Assembly: GCA_014904845.1 (NCBI GenBank)
Contig: MU119407.1
Span: 1 to 64,000, forward strand
Source of the DNA: Acephala macrosclerotiorum
Lineage: Eukaryota > Ascomycota > Leotiomycetes > Helotiales > Mollisiaceae
Length of the DNA: 64,000 nt
Direction of reading: 5' to 3'
Below the pieces are notes generated by a model. That model did no database searches. It was not told the DNA's origin and worked only from the letters and a program-made list of their open reading frames with translations. A program made the position numbers and the translations under genes. Position 1 is the first letter of the stretch. Each line of letters opens with the position of its first letter. Of the stretch, positions 26,214 to 40,545 are shown piece after piece.

Positions 26214-27110
26214 CTTGGCTAGTGACTCGCCTGATGAGATTGATTTTCTAGCCTCAGTGTGCAATGAGTATGATCAATGTTAGCAGCAGCTACGCCACTG
26301 CTCTTGGGCACCGTAGGATCAATATAGCCAGCCTATCTCTATACGTCAGTAAGGTTTTGGGTTTTGTTTCATATTAACATACTGCATCTTTGCGTTTTCT
26401 GGTCAAGCATGGGATTTTGAATCTCCTAAGAATCTTTTGGACCCTTCCACTGCTTGGGAACTCCGATGTTCTATCATTCTTACCCCATATCCCGGCAAAC
26501 CTTTTCATCTTAGGATAGGCAAGGGAAATGACTCGAGGCGATGCTATTGCGGCTGACGTACGTCTCTCGAGGTAATGAGGTAAAAGTCTTAAAATAGAAA
26601 CTTACATGTACGGAGGTACAAGACCTAAGTTTTGTCTCACCGCCTTAATTCTGCCCCCAACCAAATCATTTTCCCCATACAAATTCATCCCTGCGAGCTC
26701 ATGATGATTCCTTTATAGTCCGCGGCTGCCGTTACTCAGAGCCCCCCGGAGGGAGGGAAGAGCTCGTAGGCCATGACTATCTGCGCTATGGATCGCTCCT
26801 ATGCACAACCGCTACTTTGGGCCGCACCCGAATCCCCCCCCCCAAAAAAGGCCTCTCTTATGAGAGCGTACCTATGTTCTTGCCCTGCAGCTGGTGCCTA
26901 CGTCCTGCTTTGCAAAGCATTGGAGTTCCCCAAGTGGTTGTTTGCCGTCTGGTCGATTCCCGGGCTCACTGGGTAGTCTCCTTCTTGGCGCTCTCTCGAG
27001 CCTTTATTGTTCTCCCGCCTTCCCTTTCGATTAATCGTCGTTGGGTGGGAGGTATTGTATTATTGGTGGCGCCGACCCAAGGGCGCCGGTATGTTCTTGT
27101 CGAGGAAATT
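26214..27110. other. HET gene upstream region, edge of repeat block
   Basis: Normal-composition DNA upstream of the HET gene, ending abruptly at about 27110 where AT-rich repeat begins. Short frames near 26773-27125 have no recognisable domains. A GC-rich inverted pair (ggcgcc ... ggcgcc) occurs near 27070-27085. Nothing else could be supported. Confidence 0.35.
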
Positions 27111-28518
27111 AATTATAATAATTAAATATAAAAAATGAAAATATTTTTCTCGTTTCGAAAAAAAAAATTCGTTCGACGATTTATTAAATAAATTAATAGC
27201 GAACGAAATTTTTTTTTTTATTCGATATATATTTTATTTTATAAATTTTATAAAAACGTTTTTACGAGAAATTATAAAATTTTCGATTTTAATAATTTAT
27301 TTAATTTATATTTATTTTAAATTTTAAATTAAAATTTTTTAATTTAAACGTTTTATTAAAATTTAAAATAAAAACGTATTATAAAATTTTATATTTCTAA
27401 AAAAAACTTTTTAAAACTTTTTTTAAAAATTGTATAATTATATAATAATATAATTAAAATAAAAATGTATTTTTTAAAATTTTATATTAAAAAATACTTT
27501 TTAAAATTTTTATTTTTATATTAAATTATTATAATTATATTTATTAAAAAAAGATTTTAAAAACTTTTTTTTAAAAATTATTTAATTATAAAAATATTTA
27601 ATATTTAAAATTTTTATAATCGCGATTTTTATTAAATATAATTATATTTTATTAATTTATATAATAACGAATTAATAAAATCGTTTAAAATTTAAAATTT
27701 AAAAATATTTAATTAAATTTTAATTTATATACGAATTTTATTCGATTTAAATTAATTAATAAATTATAATTATAATATAATATATTTAAAATTTTAATAT
27801 TTATTATATATTATAATATTTTTTAATAAATTAATTAAATCGTTTATTATTAAAAGTATTAATATTATATATATATAAAAAAATTTAATATTAATTTTTA
27901 AATTAAATAAATAAAAATTTTAAATATTAAAAAATTTATTAAAAATTTCAAATAATTAATTAATTAAATTATTATATTTTTTATATAATTTAAAATTATA
28001 AATATAATAAAAAATAAAATTATATATATATATATTTTATTTATTATTAATTTCTTTTAATAATTTATAATTAAATTTTTTATTTTAAATATTATTATTT
28101 TTTTATAATAAATAAAAAATTTATATTATAAAATAATATTTTAATTAATTTATTTTATTAATTAATTTAATATTTATTATTTTTTAATATTAAATAAATT
28201 AAATTTAAAATCGAATTTAATACGTTATTAATAGTTTTTTATATAATCGATTATATATTTATATTTAAATTAAATCGAAATATAATAAATTAATAAAAAA
28301 AAAATTTACGACTTTGAATAAATACGTATATTAAAATTTCGATTAAAAAAAAATTATTTTATTAATTTTGAAAATTAAAATAAATAAATAAAAAAATTTA
28401 TAATTTTATTAAAAAAAGTTAATAAAATAAAATAAAAAATAAAATAAATAAATTTTAAAAAAAAAATATTAAAATATAATATTAAAAAGTTTTTATATAA
28501 ATATTTCGCTTTATTTAT
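27111..28518 (-). repeat. Inverted degraded copy of the hairpin repeat family plus AT-rich debris
   Basis: About 27150-27230 is the inverted form of the end motif seen at 5965, 15150 and 19255. The following 27230-27420 is the inverted counterpart of about 19040-19250. The remainder up to the LTR at 28523 is AT-saturated with no recognisable content. Confidence 0.5.
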
Positions 28519-28522
28519 ATAA

Positions 28523-28780
28523 TGTAAAAAAGCAATGGAATACAAAGTAAAAAAGTTTAATCGTAGATCAGTTCGTTTTAATCAGTGGATTAAATTTATT
28601 CGAAGTAATTCGTAATCTATAAATCAATTAATCAATCAATCAAAGTAGAAATAGAAAAGATTGTTAATTAGTTTATAGTAAGCGAAAGTTTTTTATGTAC
28701 TAGAAGACACGTGATTAGTATTGCTTTTGAAATTAGTTATTTATAAGGATTTTGAAAAAAGAGTATATAGTTTTATTACA
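28523..28780 (-). repeat. LTR of the 12.3 kb retrotransposon (left)
   Basis: 258 bp, TG...CA. It aligns without gaps to the right LTR and to the reverse complement of the solo LTR at 38347-38604. Differences from the solo LTR are almost all C to T or G to A. Confidence 0.85.
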
Positions 28781-29233
28781 ATCGTTTTTCTATATAACGA
28801 GTTTATTTCGAGTTTTGAAAAAAAAAGTTAAAAAAAAAGAAAAAATTTGTTTTAAATAAAGAATTCAAAGTTTGAAATCTTTTAAATTATTGTTGTTTTT
28901 TTCTAAGAATTTAACAATTTTTTTAATATTTTTGTTAATATTAAACTTTTTTGTAGTTTGTTTTTTTTTTTTTTTAAGATTTAATAAAAAGAAAAAAAAC
29001 AAACGAATTTCAAATTTAAATTTATCGTTAGAAATAATTAGATATTTTTAATTATTTTTTATAAGTATTATTAATTTTTTAATTTCGTATTTAAAAAAAG
29101 ATTTATTGTTAGAAAATATTTTTATTTTTTTTATTTTAAGATATTGAAAAATTAATTTGATTTGAATTATAATTTATTTTTATTAATGAGTATACAAATA
29201 TTTATTATTAAACGAATTTTAATAATCTAGTTA

Positions 29234-29557
29234 TTAAAAAATCTTATATTGAATAATAAAGTAATTTAAAAGTTTCGTATAATAGATCATATTGAAAATT
29301 GTATTGATCTTTTTAAGTTGAATATTATTGAGAAAGGATTTATTGTTAAAAAATTTTTGAAATCGATTTTTGAAAAGAATTCGAAATTTGTTATGAATTT
29401 TTTTAAATTTTTTGTAGATAGTATTGTTGATAATTTTTTCGCTAGTATTAATAAGTATTAAATTTATAAAGAGTGAAATAAAAGAATTAAAATTTTTAGG
29501 ATTTTCGATGTATTTTCGATCGATAAAAATTTTTATTTTGTAGACGTATAATTTCAA
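29234..29557 (-). other. Surviving 107-codon frame inside the retrotransposon
   Basis: The longest uninterrupted frame in the interior of the element, near its 3' end if the element reads on the minus strand. The translation is rich in Lys, Asn, Ile and Phe, as expected after heavy C to T mutation, and resembles no domain I know. It lies downstream of where integrase would be expected. It could be a relic of an extra ORF, or chance in AT-rich DNA. Confidence 0.25.
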
Positions 29558-32500
29558 TTTTTGAGGTTTTTTTTTTATAATGTTTAATTGAGTTTATTTC
29601 AAGAAATTTTTAATTAAAATCCGATTTTTAGTACTAGAAAAAAGATTTATTTAAGTAGTTTTTTTAAAGAATCGAAATAATTAATTTATTGTTTTTTTAT
29701 GATTATTAAACTACGAATAAATCATTTGAAGTTTATTAGAAAAGAAAAATTTAATGTATAATAAATTTAAATCTTAAAATATATTTATTTTTTTTTCGTA
29801 AAAGAATTAATTAATTTTATCGTTTTAATAGAGTTTAATAGACTAAAAAAAAGCAACGAAATAAAAAAAATAGTTTTTAGAAAATCGATAAAATAATAAT
29901 TACAATTTGAGATTTGTTTATAAGAATTAAATAATAAGAAAAAAGTACGTATTATATAGAAAAAAAAATTCGTTAAAAAAAGTTTGTTAATAATAAAATT
30001 TCAATATATTAATTTCTTTGAAAAAAAGTAATAAAATATTTTTTTTTTTCGTTTATTTAAAGAAATTTTATAAAATAAAAATTATTGCAATTTTTAGATT
30101 AATAAATAATTTAATCGAGAAAATAAAAATAAAAATAATAAAAACTCGTAAAAATTGAAATCAATTTTTTGTTAGCGTTTTTTGTTTATATTGAAAAATG
30201 GTAAAAATATTTATAAATTAAAAACGGATGTTAAAATAAATTTAAATAAATCGAAAATTTTTTTTTTTAATATACAATTTATAAATTTTAAATAATTGTA
30301 TTTTTATAATTTTAATTTATTTTTCGTCGTTTTCAAAGTATAGATCGAGATTTTTATAAAGCGTTATATAATAAATTCGATAAAATTATTTAATAAACGA
30401 ATATTTGTAAATATTGTAAATAATATTTAGAATTTTAATGCGATTAACGAAATTCAAAGTATTAAAAAAAGTAATATTTAATTTTTAAGTATTGTTTATA
30501 TTGTATGTGTAATCAATTATTAAATGTATATTATTTGATTGAAATTCGCGAGTTGATTAAGATGGAATAGTATTAAATTACGATAGAATAATAATAGTTT
30601 TATATTTTTTTAGTGTAAACGTAAATATATTGTAGTATTTCTTATTATTAATAATAGATTTTTTGAGTTTAATTAATATAAAAATCGAAACGAAAAAAAA
30701 AATAAATTGAAAAACTCGAAAAATTTAAAAAATTTAAAAAAACAAAAAATTTTATACGAAAGAACTAGTAATAATAATATCGTTATCGTCGTTATCGCCA
30801 ATTAACGAAATTGATTGAAAAAATAAAATATTAGTATTAATAGTTTTTTGAGATTTGACGCTTCGAATATTTATATTATTAATAGTAATAACCGACTATT
30901 TTTTAAATTCATTCGCAAAGATCGAAAAAAGTTTTTTAATATATTTTCTAATTATTAAAAGTTCGTAAAAATAAAAAATAAAATGTAGTTTTTTTAAATT
31001 TATTTCATTTAAATTTATAATCATTAGATTGTTATTCGCATTTTTCAAATATATTAACGCTTTTTTATAATTAATAAATCGAAAAAGTATTCTTATAAAT
31101 AGTATATTATAAATTTTATTTTTCTTAATAATAATTATATTAATAATTTTAATGATTTCACGAAACGTAAAACGTTTTATATGAAATATTTGTTTAAATT
31201 CTTAATATATATATTTACTATAAAATCTATCAATAAAATTTTCGATAAATTATTGAAATATTTAAATTCGAAAAAAGATTTTCTAATTATAATACTCAAA
31301 TATACTATCAAAAGTTTTAATTAGATTAAATCGAATTTATTAAAGCGCGATACGCGATTTCTCAATTTTATTTATTTCAAAAAAAAAGTTTTTATTTAAA
31401 ACTATATACTATTTTTAATTTTCTTTTTTTATTTAATTAAAACTTTTTTTATTACGTTTTTAATTTTTATAAATTTATTATTAATATTACTAATCGCAAT
31501 TACTTTCTCTTCAAATAGTAATTTACTAATAATTTTCTATAAATTATCGAAATCGCGTTACACGATTTATATAAGCACATTATAATTATTTTCACTTCGT
31601 TTTTTGTATACAAAATTCATATTTTTAAAATTTAATAAAACATTTTTTTAAAATATAATAATAATATTACAAAAATTTTAAAAATAAAAACTAAAATTAT
31701 AAAATTTGCGCGTAAAAAAACAATATAATAAATTGATCGAATTTTAAAAATAAAAAACGCGTAAATTTAAAAAAAAGAAATTTATTAATAAAATCGAAAA
31801 AAGTTATAAATTTTTATATTTATAAAAAAATTATATAAGAAAAACAAATAAATATTTTTACGTTTTAAATAGTTAAAAATTGTAAAATTTGTTTGTTTTT
31901 ATGAGAAAAATTTTTAAAATATATTAATATATATAATTAAAATGTCGTAATATTAATTTTGAATAAGAAATTTTAAAAATTTTAAATAAATAATTTTATA
32001 TTAATTTCTTATAAAATGTATTAAATAAATTTTAAAAAGAAAAAAATAAAAAAAGTAAATACTTATAAATCGTTTTTGTAAAAAAAGCGTATATAAATTT
32101 TTGAAAAAAATCGTTATAAAATATTTAAATAAATAAAATATATTCGATTAATAAAATTGTTTATATATAAAGTAATACAAATTAAAATTTTAAAAAAATG
32201 AAAAGAGAAATGAATAATATTGAAAAGAAATTATAGTTTTTGAATTAATGTAAAATTGAAAAATTGTAATTGAAAAATTTTAAAAAAAAAAAAAAAAAAA
32301 ATTAAAAAAAGTTTTTTTATAAATTATAATAAATATTGTATTAATAAACGTTTATATAATTTGAATGTAATTAAATGTAATTGAAATATATTTAAAAATG
32401 TTCGACTATATTAAAAAATATTTTTTATAAATTTTAAAAATTAAAATTTTTTAAAATTTTTTAAAAAAAAAAAAAGTAATATAATTTCGTCTTTTTATAT

Positions 32501-34333
32501 GATAAAATTGTTTTGATTATAATAAAAAAAAATAAAGTTTTTAAAGCGTAAATAAAGTTTATTAAAATAAATAAAAGTATTTTAAAGAGAATTAATAAAA
32601 AAATGAAATCGCTATAAATAGAAAAAGAGAAAATAGTTTTTTTTCGATTAAAAAATAATTATTATTTTGAAATTTGACGAGTTTTTTTTATTTATTCAAT
32701 TTTTAAAAAACTATATATATTTTTTTTTTTCGATTTTACTAAATTTAAAAATACGAATTATAATTTTAATTTTTTTTTCAATTTTTTAAGTATTTTATTT
32801 ATTACGAAATTTTTTAATTACTTTTTTTTCTATATTTGCATTTTTATTATTATTAAAATCAATAGATTTAATAGTATTTTTGTTTTCGTTATTATTTAAA
32901 AAATTTTAATATTTATTTTTTTTAACGAATTTTTTTAAACGATTTTTAGTATATAATTTTCGAATTATCATTTTATTTACTTTTTTGAGTAAATAATTTT
33001 TTTTTAATTGATTTATTTAATAAATTCGATATAAACTCAATTATTTGTATAATAATTTAATATTTTTAAATATATTCTAATTAATAAATTTAATATTATA
33101 TATTAAAACAAAAATTTTTTTTTAAATTAATTTTTTTTGTATTTAATAATAAGCGTTGAAATATACTTGGTTTTGTTTACAATTATACTCTTTTTTTAGT
33201 TTCGATTTTTCTATATTTTCGTTTTACATTTCAATCTATTTAATTTTCAATTTAAGAAATTCTATTCGATTATATATTTCGTTCTAATCGAGAGTTCTTT
33301 AAATAAAAAATCGAATTTCAATAAATAAAACAATTTTTTTACTATAAACTATATAAAATAGCGTACATTTAATTAATTTATAAATAATCGTTCGATTTGT
33401 AAAAAAAACAATTAATAAGTATTTTAATCTGTTTTTTTTGTTTTTTTTTATTAAAACAATTAATGCGATAATAATAAATTAATATTTTCGTTCAATTATT
33501 TTATTTGTTTTCGAATTATATATAAAAATAGTAATTCGTTTAATTTCGAGTTTATTTAATTTTTTGATAATAATTTTTTTAAATTCGAATTTTTTGTTTA
33601 ATTTTATGTGATTGAAAACGTCGTATTTGTAAATAATATTATTGTAAATAAATTTAATAATTTTTTTAGAAATCGAATTTTTTATTAGTTTAATTTTAAT
33701 TTAATTAAAAAAATTATTTCGTATTATAATTAAACTATTGAATATTTTATATTACGAAAATTTAATTATATTTATTTTAATGCAATAAAATAACAAAATT
33801 ACTCTTTGAAAATATAGAATTTTCTCGTGTCTTTTTTTGTTTTTATACTAATAATCGCTACAATTTACTATAAAATTTTGAACGTTTTCATAGTACTTTT
33901 TCTAGTAATACTAATTAATTACTCAATAATAAATACTCTCTTTTTTAGTATATTTAAATTTATTATATAGTTTAATTATAATTATTATATACTGTTTTAA
34001 ATCGTTTAAAATAAATCGAAGTAAATAAAATTTAATAGTATTTTTTTATAGTATTTTATTTCAAACGTTATAATCGACAGATTTTCGAATTAATTTGCGA
34101 AATTTTATTTTCGAAAATTATTTTAATCGTTTTAAAATTGTTAAATACTAAATAATATTTTAAAAATAATTCGAATAATTATTATCAAAAGAAAAAATAG
34201 TATTATTATTATTATTATTATTTAATAATTTATTGATTTTAAAGAAAGCGATTAATACGACGTATACGAAAAATGCGATTAATATCGAAAGTTAAAAACT
34301 AAAAATACTAAATTTAAAAAAAAAATTTTAAAT

Positions 34334-34594
34334 TTAATTTAATAATTCAAATAAATATTTCCGTTTTACGTACTTATTTTCAATTACAAATAGTCTATTT
34401 TCAATTTTTCGACTAATTTTGCATTTTTTAATCGAAATTGAAATTATTTTAACGCAATCAAACTCGATTACAATAAATTTATCGATATCTGTTTTTTTCT
34501 TTAAATTATTGTTTTCTATTCGCGATCTTTTGAATAATCCGTTTATAACAATATAAATACTTTTTTTAATATACTTAATTTCAAAATCGAACAA
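34334..34594 (-). pseudogene. RNase H remnant of gypsy-type polyprotein
   Basis: The first residues (FDFEIKYIKKS...NGLFKRSR) fit the end of the Ty3/gypsy RNase H domain, where the family pattern is F.I.Y..G..N..AD.LSR. Key Gly and Asp positions are replaced in ways expected from G to A changes on the coding strand. The frame ends after 86 codons. This is the only piece of the polyprotein I can place; reverse transcriptase and integrase motifs were not recovered by eye. Confidence 0.45.
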
Positions 34595-37500
34595 TCGTAT
34601 TTAAACGAATCAACGAATAATTAAAACGCCAAAAAAATTTATTATTACTCGATTTAATTAAACGACGAACGTATTAGCGTTCGTCTCAAAAATAAAGTAA
34701 ACACTATATAATCAAAATCGTAATTTGTAAAAGTATTTTAAAACTTTTTAATACTTTTTTTTTATCGCATTATAATTTCGTTTAATAATATTTCAAAGTT
34801 TTAACTCGTATCGAATTACTCGTTTCTATTCTTTATTATTATATTAATCGAGTATTTTTCTATACTCTTATTAACTAATATCGATATTTAAAATAATCAT
34901 TTTCTATCTATTAATAAAATCGTAGTAAATTTTGTAAAATACTAAAATCGTTGTAAGTTTGTTTTATAAAAATACTATAACGACTTTTTACTTTTTTCTC
35001 TATTCAAAAAATTCGTTTTTTTTAATTAATCGATATAATAATTCGATAATAATATTAAAATGTTAAATTTATATTTTATAATAAATACAAATTTTAATAA
35101 AAATTTTAATTTTAAAAATATTATTATATTTAATCTATTTTAAAATTTTAATAATTTTTATATTTTCAAAAAAACATTTTCTAAAATTACAAACAAAACC
35201 AATAATAACTATTTCATTTTAATAAAATTGTAATTTAAATTCTATATAAATTTAAATTCTCTCGATTCAATTCAATATTTTATTCAAATTTTAAATGTAT
35301 TTAAAAACGAATTAATAAATCTTTGGAAATGTTAACTCGTTATTATAATTCGTATAAAGTTTTTTGATTTTTACATTATTTAAAAATAATATCGCGATTC
35401 TAAAAAATACGTCTTTTAGAATTGTTATAATAATTCAAACGAATTGAATTATAGAATTAATTGTTTTTTGAAATAGTATTGTTATTCGTAAAAATTTTAA
35501 TAAAATTATAAAAACAATTATATTTCTATTTCGAACGTTTAATATAAATTGATCGTATTTAAAAAAGAAGTTTATTAAAAAAATGTAAAAGTATTCGATA
35601 AATTTTTTAGAAAATTTATTTATAAAAAAAAATATATTAGTATTTTTTAAAATAATCGAATTTATTTTTATAATCGTATTAATTAATTAATAAATCTTAA
35701 CAGTTTTTTTCGCGATTAAAAACTATAAATTTCGATAAAAATCATTATTTTTTTCAAGTATTTTACGATTGAATCGTTTTTAAAGTATTTTTATTATAAT
35801 CGAAAACAAGATTTTGAAACAATAGAAACTTTTTTTTTATTACGTCGTATATTAAATTGTTTTAATGTAAATAAACGAATTAATATTTTTATAAATTTTA
35901 AAGATTTTTTTTTAATCAAATATTATTATTTTTTTTATAATTAAATATTATTTTATTGAATATTTTTTTTTTAGATTTCTATAATCAATCCTCGATAAGT
36001 AGAAATATTAATCGTTTAAAAGTAAATTGTGATTTTTTTAATATCGAAATAATTCGTAGTAATAAATATTTTGTATATTTTTTAATATATTTTTGAAATA
36101 TTTCTCGTACTTTAAATCATTCGAATTAATTTTTCCGTTTTTTAAAAGTTTTTCCAATTTCGTTGATTAAATCGATAAGTCGTACTTTTCTAAATTTGAG
36201 TTTATATATTGTATTAACGTTTATATTAAATAGTTTTAAATTGAAATTATTTAGTAATAAAATTATTTTTTTTATTTGAATTTTTTTCTCGTTTTTATAC
36301 TCGAAAATTTTTCAATTTCGTTTTTTTTCAATAAAATAAAATAATTAACATTTTATATCATTCTTTAAATATTTTCTTTTAATATTTACGTTTGAAAATA
36401 GTAATATTATTACAAAAAAATACTTTTTTATTTTCTCGTTAAAAACTCTTTTATTCAAAATCTTATTTGTTTTTTTTTTATCAAAAAAAAAACGTTTTAT
36501 AAAAAATCGAAAAAAATAATCTCACTTTTTATATTATTTCATTTATATCTCTTTTTGAACTAATAACGTTTACTTTAATCGTATTTATTTTATATAAAAT
36601 AATATTAAAAATATTTAATAAAAAATAAAAAATAAAAAAAAATTTATTAAAATATAAAAACTATTCGCGAGTTCTAATATTATATTGTTTTCTAATAATA
36701 CTAATATTTAGTTTTTCGCGTTATATTCTTTTTTCAATACTTTTTCGATTCGAGAATACATACGAATATAGCGATTTCTAGTAATTTAATATAAATAGAT
36801 TTTTAAAAAAAGAATAATTATAATTATACAAATAAAATTAAAATCTTTAAAATCTCGAAATATACTATTCTACGAATTATTATCTTTATATTCAATTTGT
36901 ATTTTTATTATAGCAACGAATAATTATCTTAAAAAAAATTTTTTTATATTATTTACAAAAAAAAAAAAGATTTTATATTCGATTTCATATTCAATCTCTA
37001 CTTTTATAATCGTTACTCCAACGAATTCAAAGTTTTATTCAATAGTAATAAACAATTGAAAATCTTCGACGTTTGTAATAATATTATCGAAATCTCGAAT
37101 TATGTACGTGAAAACAATATAATACTTCGTTTTAATATTTAATATTTTACATTTTTTACTCGAACTAATTAATTTAAACAAATTAAAATGTAATTTAAAA
37201 ATAATAACAATATATTTTCTTTTAATTAATAACAAGAAATCGATTTCTACGAAATTAATTTCGAATATTACAAAATTTTTAATAATAAAAACAAATTAAC
37301 TCGTTCTTTTAAATATTTTATAAAAACTTTAAAAAAACTATTTTATAAAATCAACGATTTTTAGTATTTTTTTTACTACAACGACTTTAATATCTATTAA
37401 AATCAAATAATAAACATTGTTTTTTCACTATTAATTAATAATTACTATAATAAAATTCAATATTTTCAAAATATTAATAATTATTTTCATTTTTTTTTGA

Positions 37501-38346
37501 ATTCTTAAAAGCGACATTGTACTCTTAAAAAATTTTCGCAATAAAATTTCATCAATAAAATCATTATTTCTAGCGTTAAACTATTGTTTCAAAGTTTTAT
37601 TTTTCGATTAATTTACATTTATTTCTTTTCGTTTTTCGTTTTAAGCGCTTTATGAAATTTGTTATTACAATTCGACCTTTGAATATTTCTTTTCTATTTT
37701 TGCTTTTCATCGAAAGTTTTCTCGTACACTTTAAATTTTACTTTTCGATTTACTTATCGTTACTGTATTTACTATTATTGTATTTACTAACAATTTTTCG
37801 TAAAATTTATTAATAATCACTTTATTAAAACTTTAAACGTTAATATTATTACTATTGAAAATATATAATAATAAATTCAATTCTTTTAAAATCTCTTTAT
37901 TAGTATTAGTTTTACTTTTTTTTTGAGTAGTAAATTAAATAGATTTTTAAATTCTTTGTATATTCTTAAAGCGTTTATCGAGATCGTAATCAAAGAATTC
38001 TTTAACTACTTATTCTATAATTTGATTATACTAATATTGATTATTCTTAAGTGTAAACAATCGCGAAAGTCGATCACGACTCTAAAAACCATAATACTAT
38101 TAATCGTTCTCTCGATAATAATACTTACGATTAACTAATTCATCTATAAATAAACAGCGATCTACGAAAAAATAATCAATGAAAAAATCGATTTCTTCGT
38201 TCTTTGTTCGCTCGAAACACTCGAAATAATATTACTCGCCCTACTAATTATTATATATAGTGTTGACCTCTATTGCATTTTTTTGAACGATCGATAATAT
38301 ACTTTGCGAGAATCCAATCGACATTGAACTATATAAAACTCTATAT

Positions 38347-38604
38347 TGTGGTGGGGCTATATGCTCTCCCTTCAAAATCCTTGTAAATAGCTAGTTTCGA
38401 GGGCAGTGCTGGTCACGTGTCTTCTAGTACATAAGGAGCTTTCGCTCACTATAGACTAATCAACAACCCTTTCTACTTCTACTCTGACTGATTGATTGAT
38501 TGATTTACGGATTACGGATTACTTCGGATGAGTCTAGCCCACTGGCTAAGACGAACTGACCTACGGTTGGGCCTTTTTGCTTTGTGCTCCATTGCCCTTC
38601 TACA
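38347..38604 (+). mobile_element. Solo LTR, nearly unmutated, nested and inverted
   Basis: Exactly 258 bp, TG...CA, and the reverse complement of the two LTRs of the host element. It has normal base composition, unlike its surroundings. It is flanked by atat on both sides (38343-38346 and 38605-38608), a 4-bp target duplication of the same length as that of the full element. It therefore arose by its own insertion into the older element followed by LTR-LTR recombination. It serves as the least-mutated reference for the family. Confidence 0.85.
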
Positions 38605-40545
38605 ATATCCACTTCTTCTCATATTACTATATTCTTTTTGTCTTCGATTAAAATTTTTTTCTCGTTTATATTCTCGTAAAAAAGCAAACTAATTCTAATT
38701 CTAGTTTATAAAGACTATAATACTATTCAGTTTTTAAAACATCTCTATAGTATTAACGTTTAAAACAATTTTCAAATCGTTGAATAATATAAAAAAAAGA
38801 AAAAGTTTTTCCAGTTTTTTAACGAAATCGTTCATTTGAATTAAAAGTTTTAATACGAATATTTGTCGAGTTTTTTAAATCTAAATAGTACGTAGAATCG
38901 AAAATTGAAATTCGATATAAATTTTTTTAACGATTGTATACATTTTTTATTGAATCTCTTCTATAAATAATTCGAATAAAACAAAAAATAACAAATTATT
39001 AATTACATTTAAAATCATTTTTTATATTACGATATTTAAATATTTTTATCGAACTTTCGAATATTTTAAATCATTAGTTTTATTGTATTATCGTTTCTTT
39101 TTTTTATATTTATATATAATAATCGTTTTCTCGTATATTTTATCGTAATTATAAATAGATATTTTTATCGACTTATAATCGATTTTTTTAAAGATTCGTT
39201 TTTTAATATATATTGAAAATCTTTTTATAAATTCGCGTTTTTAATATTGTTTATTTAATTTATTTTATTTAATTAATTTTTTAAATATTTAATCGAACAA
39301 ATTTACGTACGTTTTTATTATTAAAAAATTTTTTATAAATTGATTAATAATTCTATATAAAAATTTTATATTTATTCGATAATATTTTTAATCGTATTTA
39401 CAAAATTCTTTTTTTAAAACGTCGTAAAACTCTTTTTTCAAGTAGTTTTCAATATTATATTTTAATATAAATCAAATTTGCTTTTTGTAAATCGAATTAA
39501 TATATCGCAAAAATCGTATTTTTTTAGTTTTTAAAGTAATTTTATAGTTTTCGTATATATTATTATATTATTTTAAAAAAGTTGTAATATTATTTTTTTT
39601 GAATCAAAATATTTTAAAAACTCTAAGGAAAAACATTTGTAGTTTTAGTATAAATACGTACTTTTCGAAGTTTTATATTTTTAAAAGATTATTTTCATTA
39701 TTCGTAAAAAATTTCTTAGAAAAAATCGATAGTATAATTAAAATAAAAATATTTTTTATTGAAAAAAATAAATTTTAATACGAATAATTTATTAATTTTA
39801 ATCTTTAAATTAAAAATTGATTTAATAATTTAAAAATGCGAATTTTCGAATTATTATTTTCAAATGAAATTCGTTTTAAAAATTAGTTTTTATTTATATC
39901 GTTTTCTCGTAAAATTTTTTTTATTCTAATTTTTATTTGAAATTTCGCTCGTTTATTCGTTTTAATAAAATGTATTCTTTAAACAAATACTTTTTTAATC
40001 GATTTTTTTCGATTAAAATTTTTTATTTCAATTTTTTTCGTATTGTTTTTTGAAATCCGAGATTTATTTTAATTCTATTATTTTAATTTGAAAACAATCA
40101 TAAGCAATTCGCGAATTGCGACTCTCAAAAGAGTTAAAATTAAAATATAGAACAATAAAATAATTTCGTTTTTCAATGTTACAATTTCTTTTCTTTTTTA
40201 TATTTCAATTTCTACTGAGAATAAAACTAATTATTGTAAATAATTACTACGAGTTTTTTTTTTTCTTTTTTATATTCGTTTTAATATTAATTATTTCGAA
40301 CAATTTAATATGTAATTTTTATAAATTAATATTTTTTTACAATTTCGCAATTTCGTAATCAAATTATTTAATTTCAAATAATACAATCAAAATAAAAAGT
40401 TTTTATCAATTGATTTTCAGTTTTTAATTTTCAATAATTTAAATTTTTTTTTAATAATAATAAAAAACAAAATATACAAATCGCATATAAACAGTTTTTA
40501 ATGAAATTTACTAAAACAATTCATTTTTTGATATCGTTTTACTAA

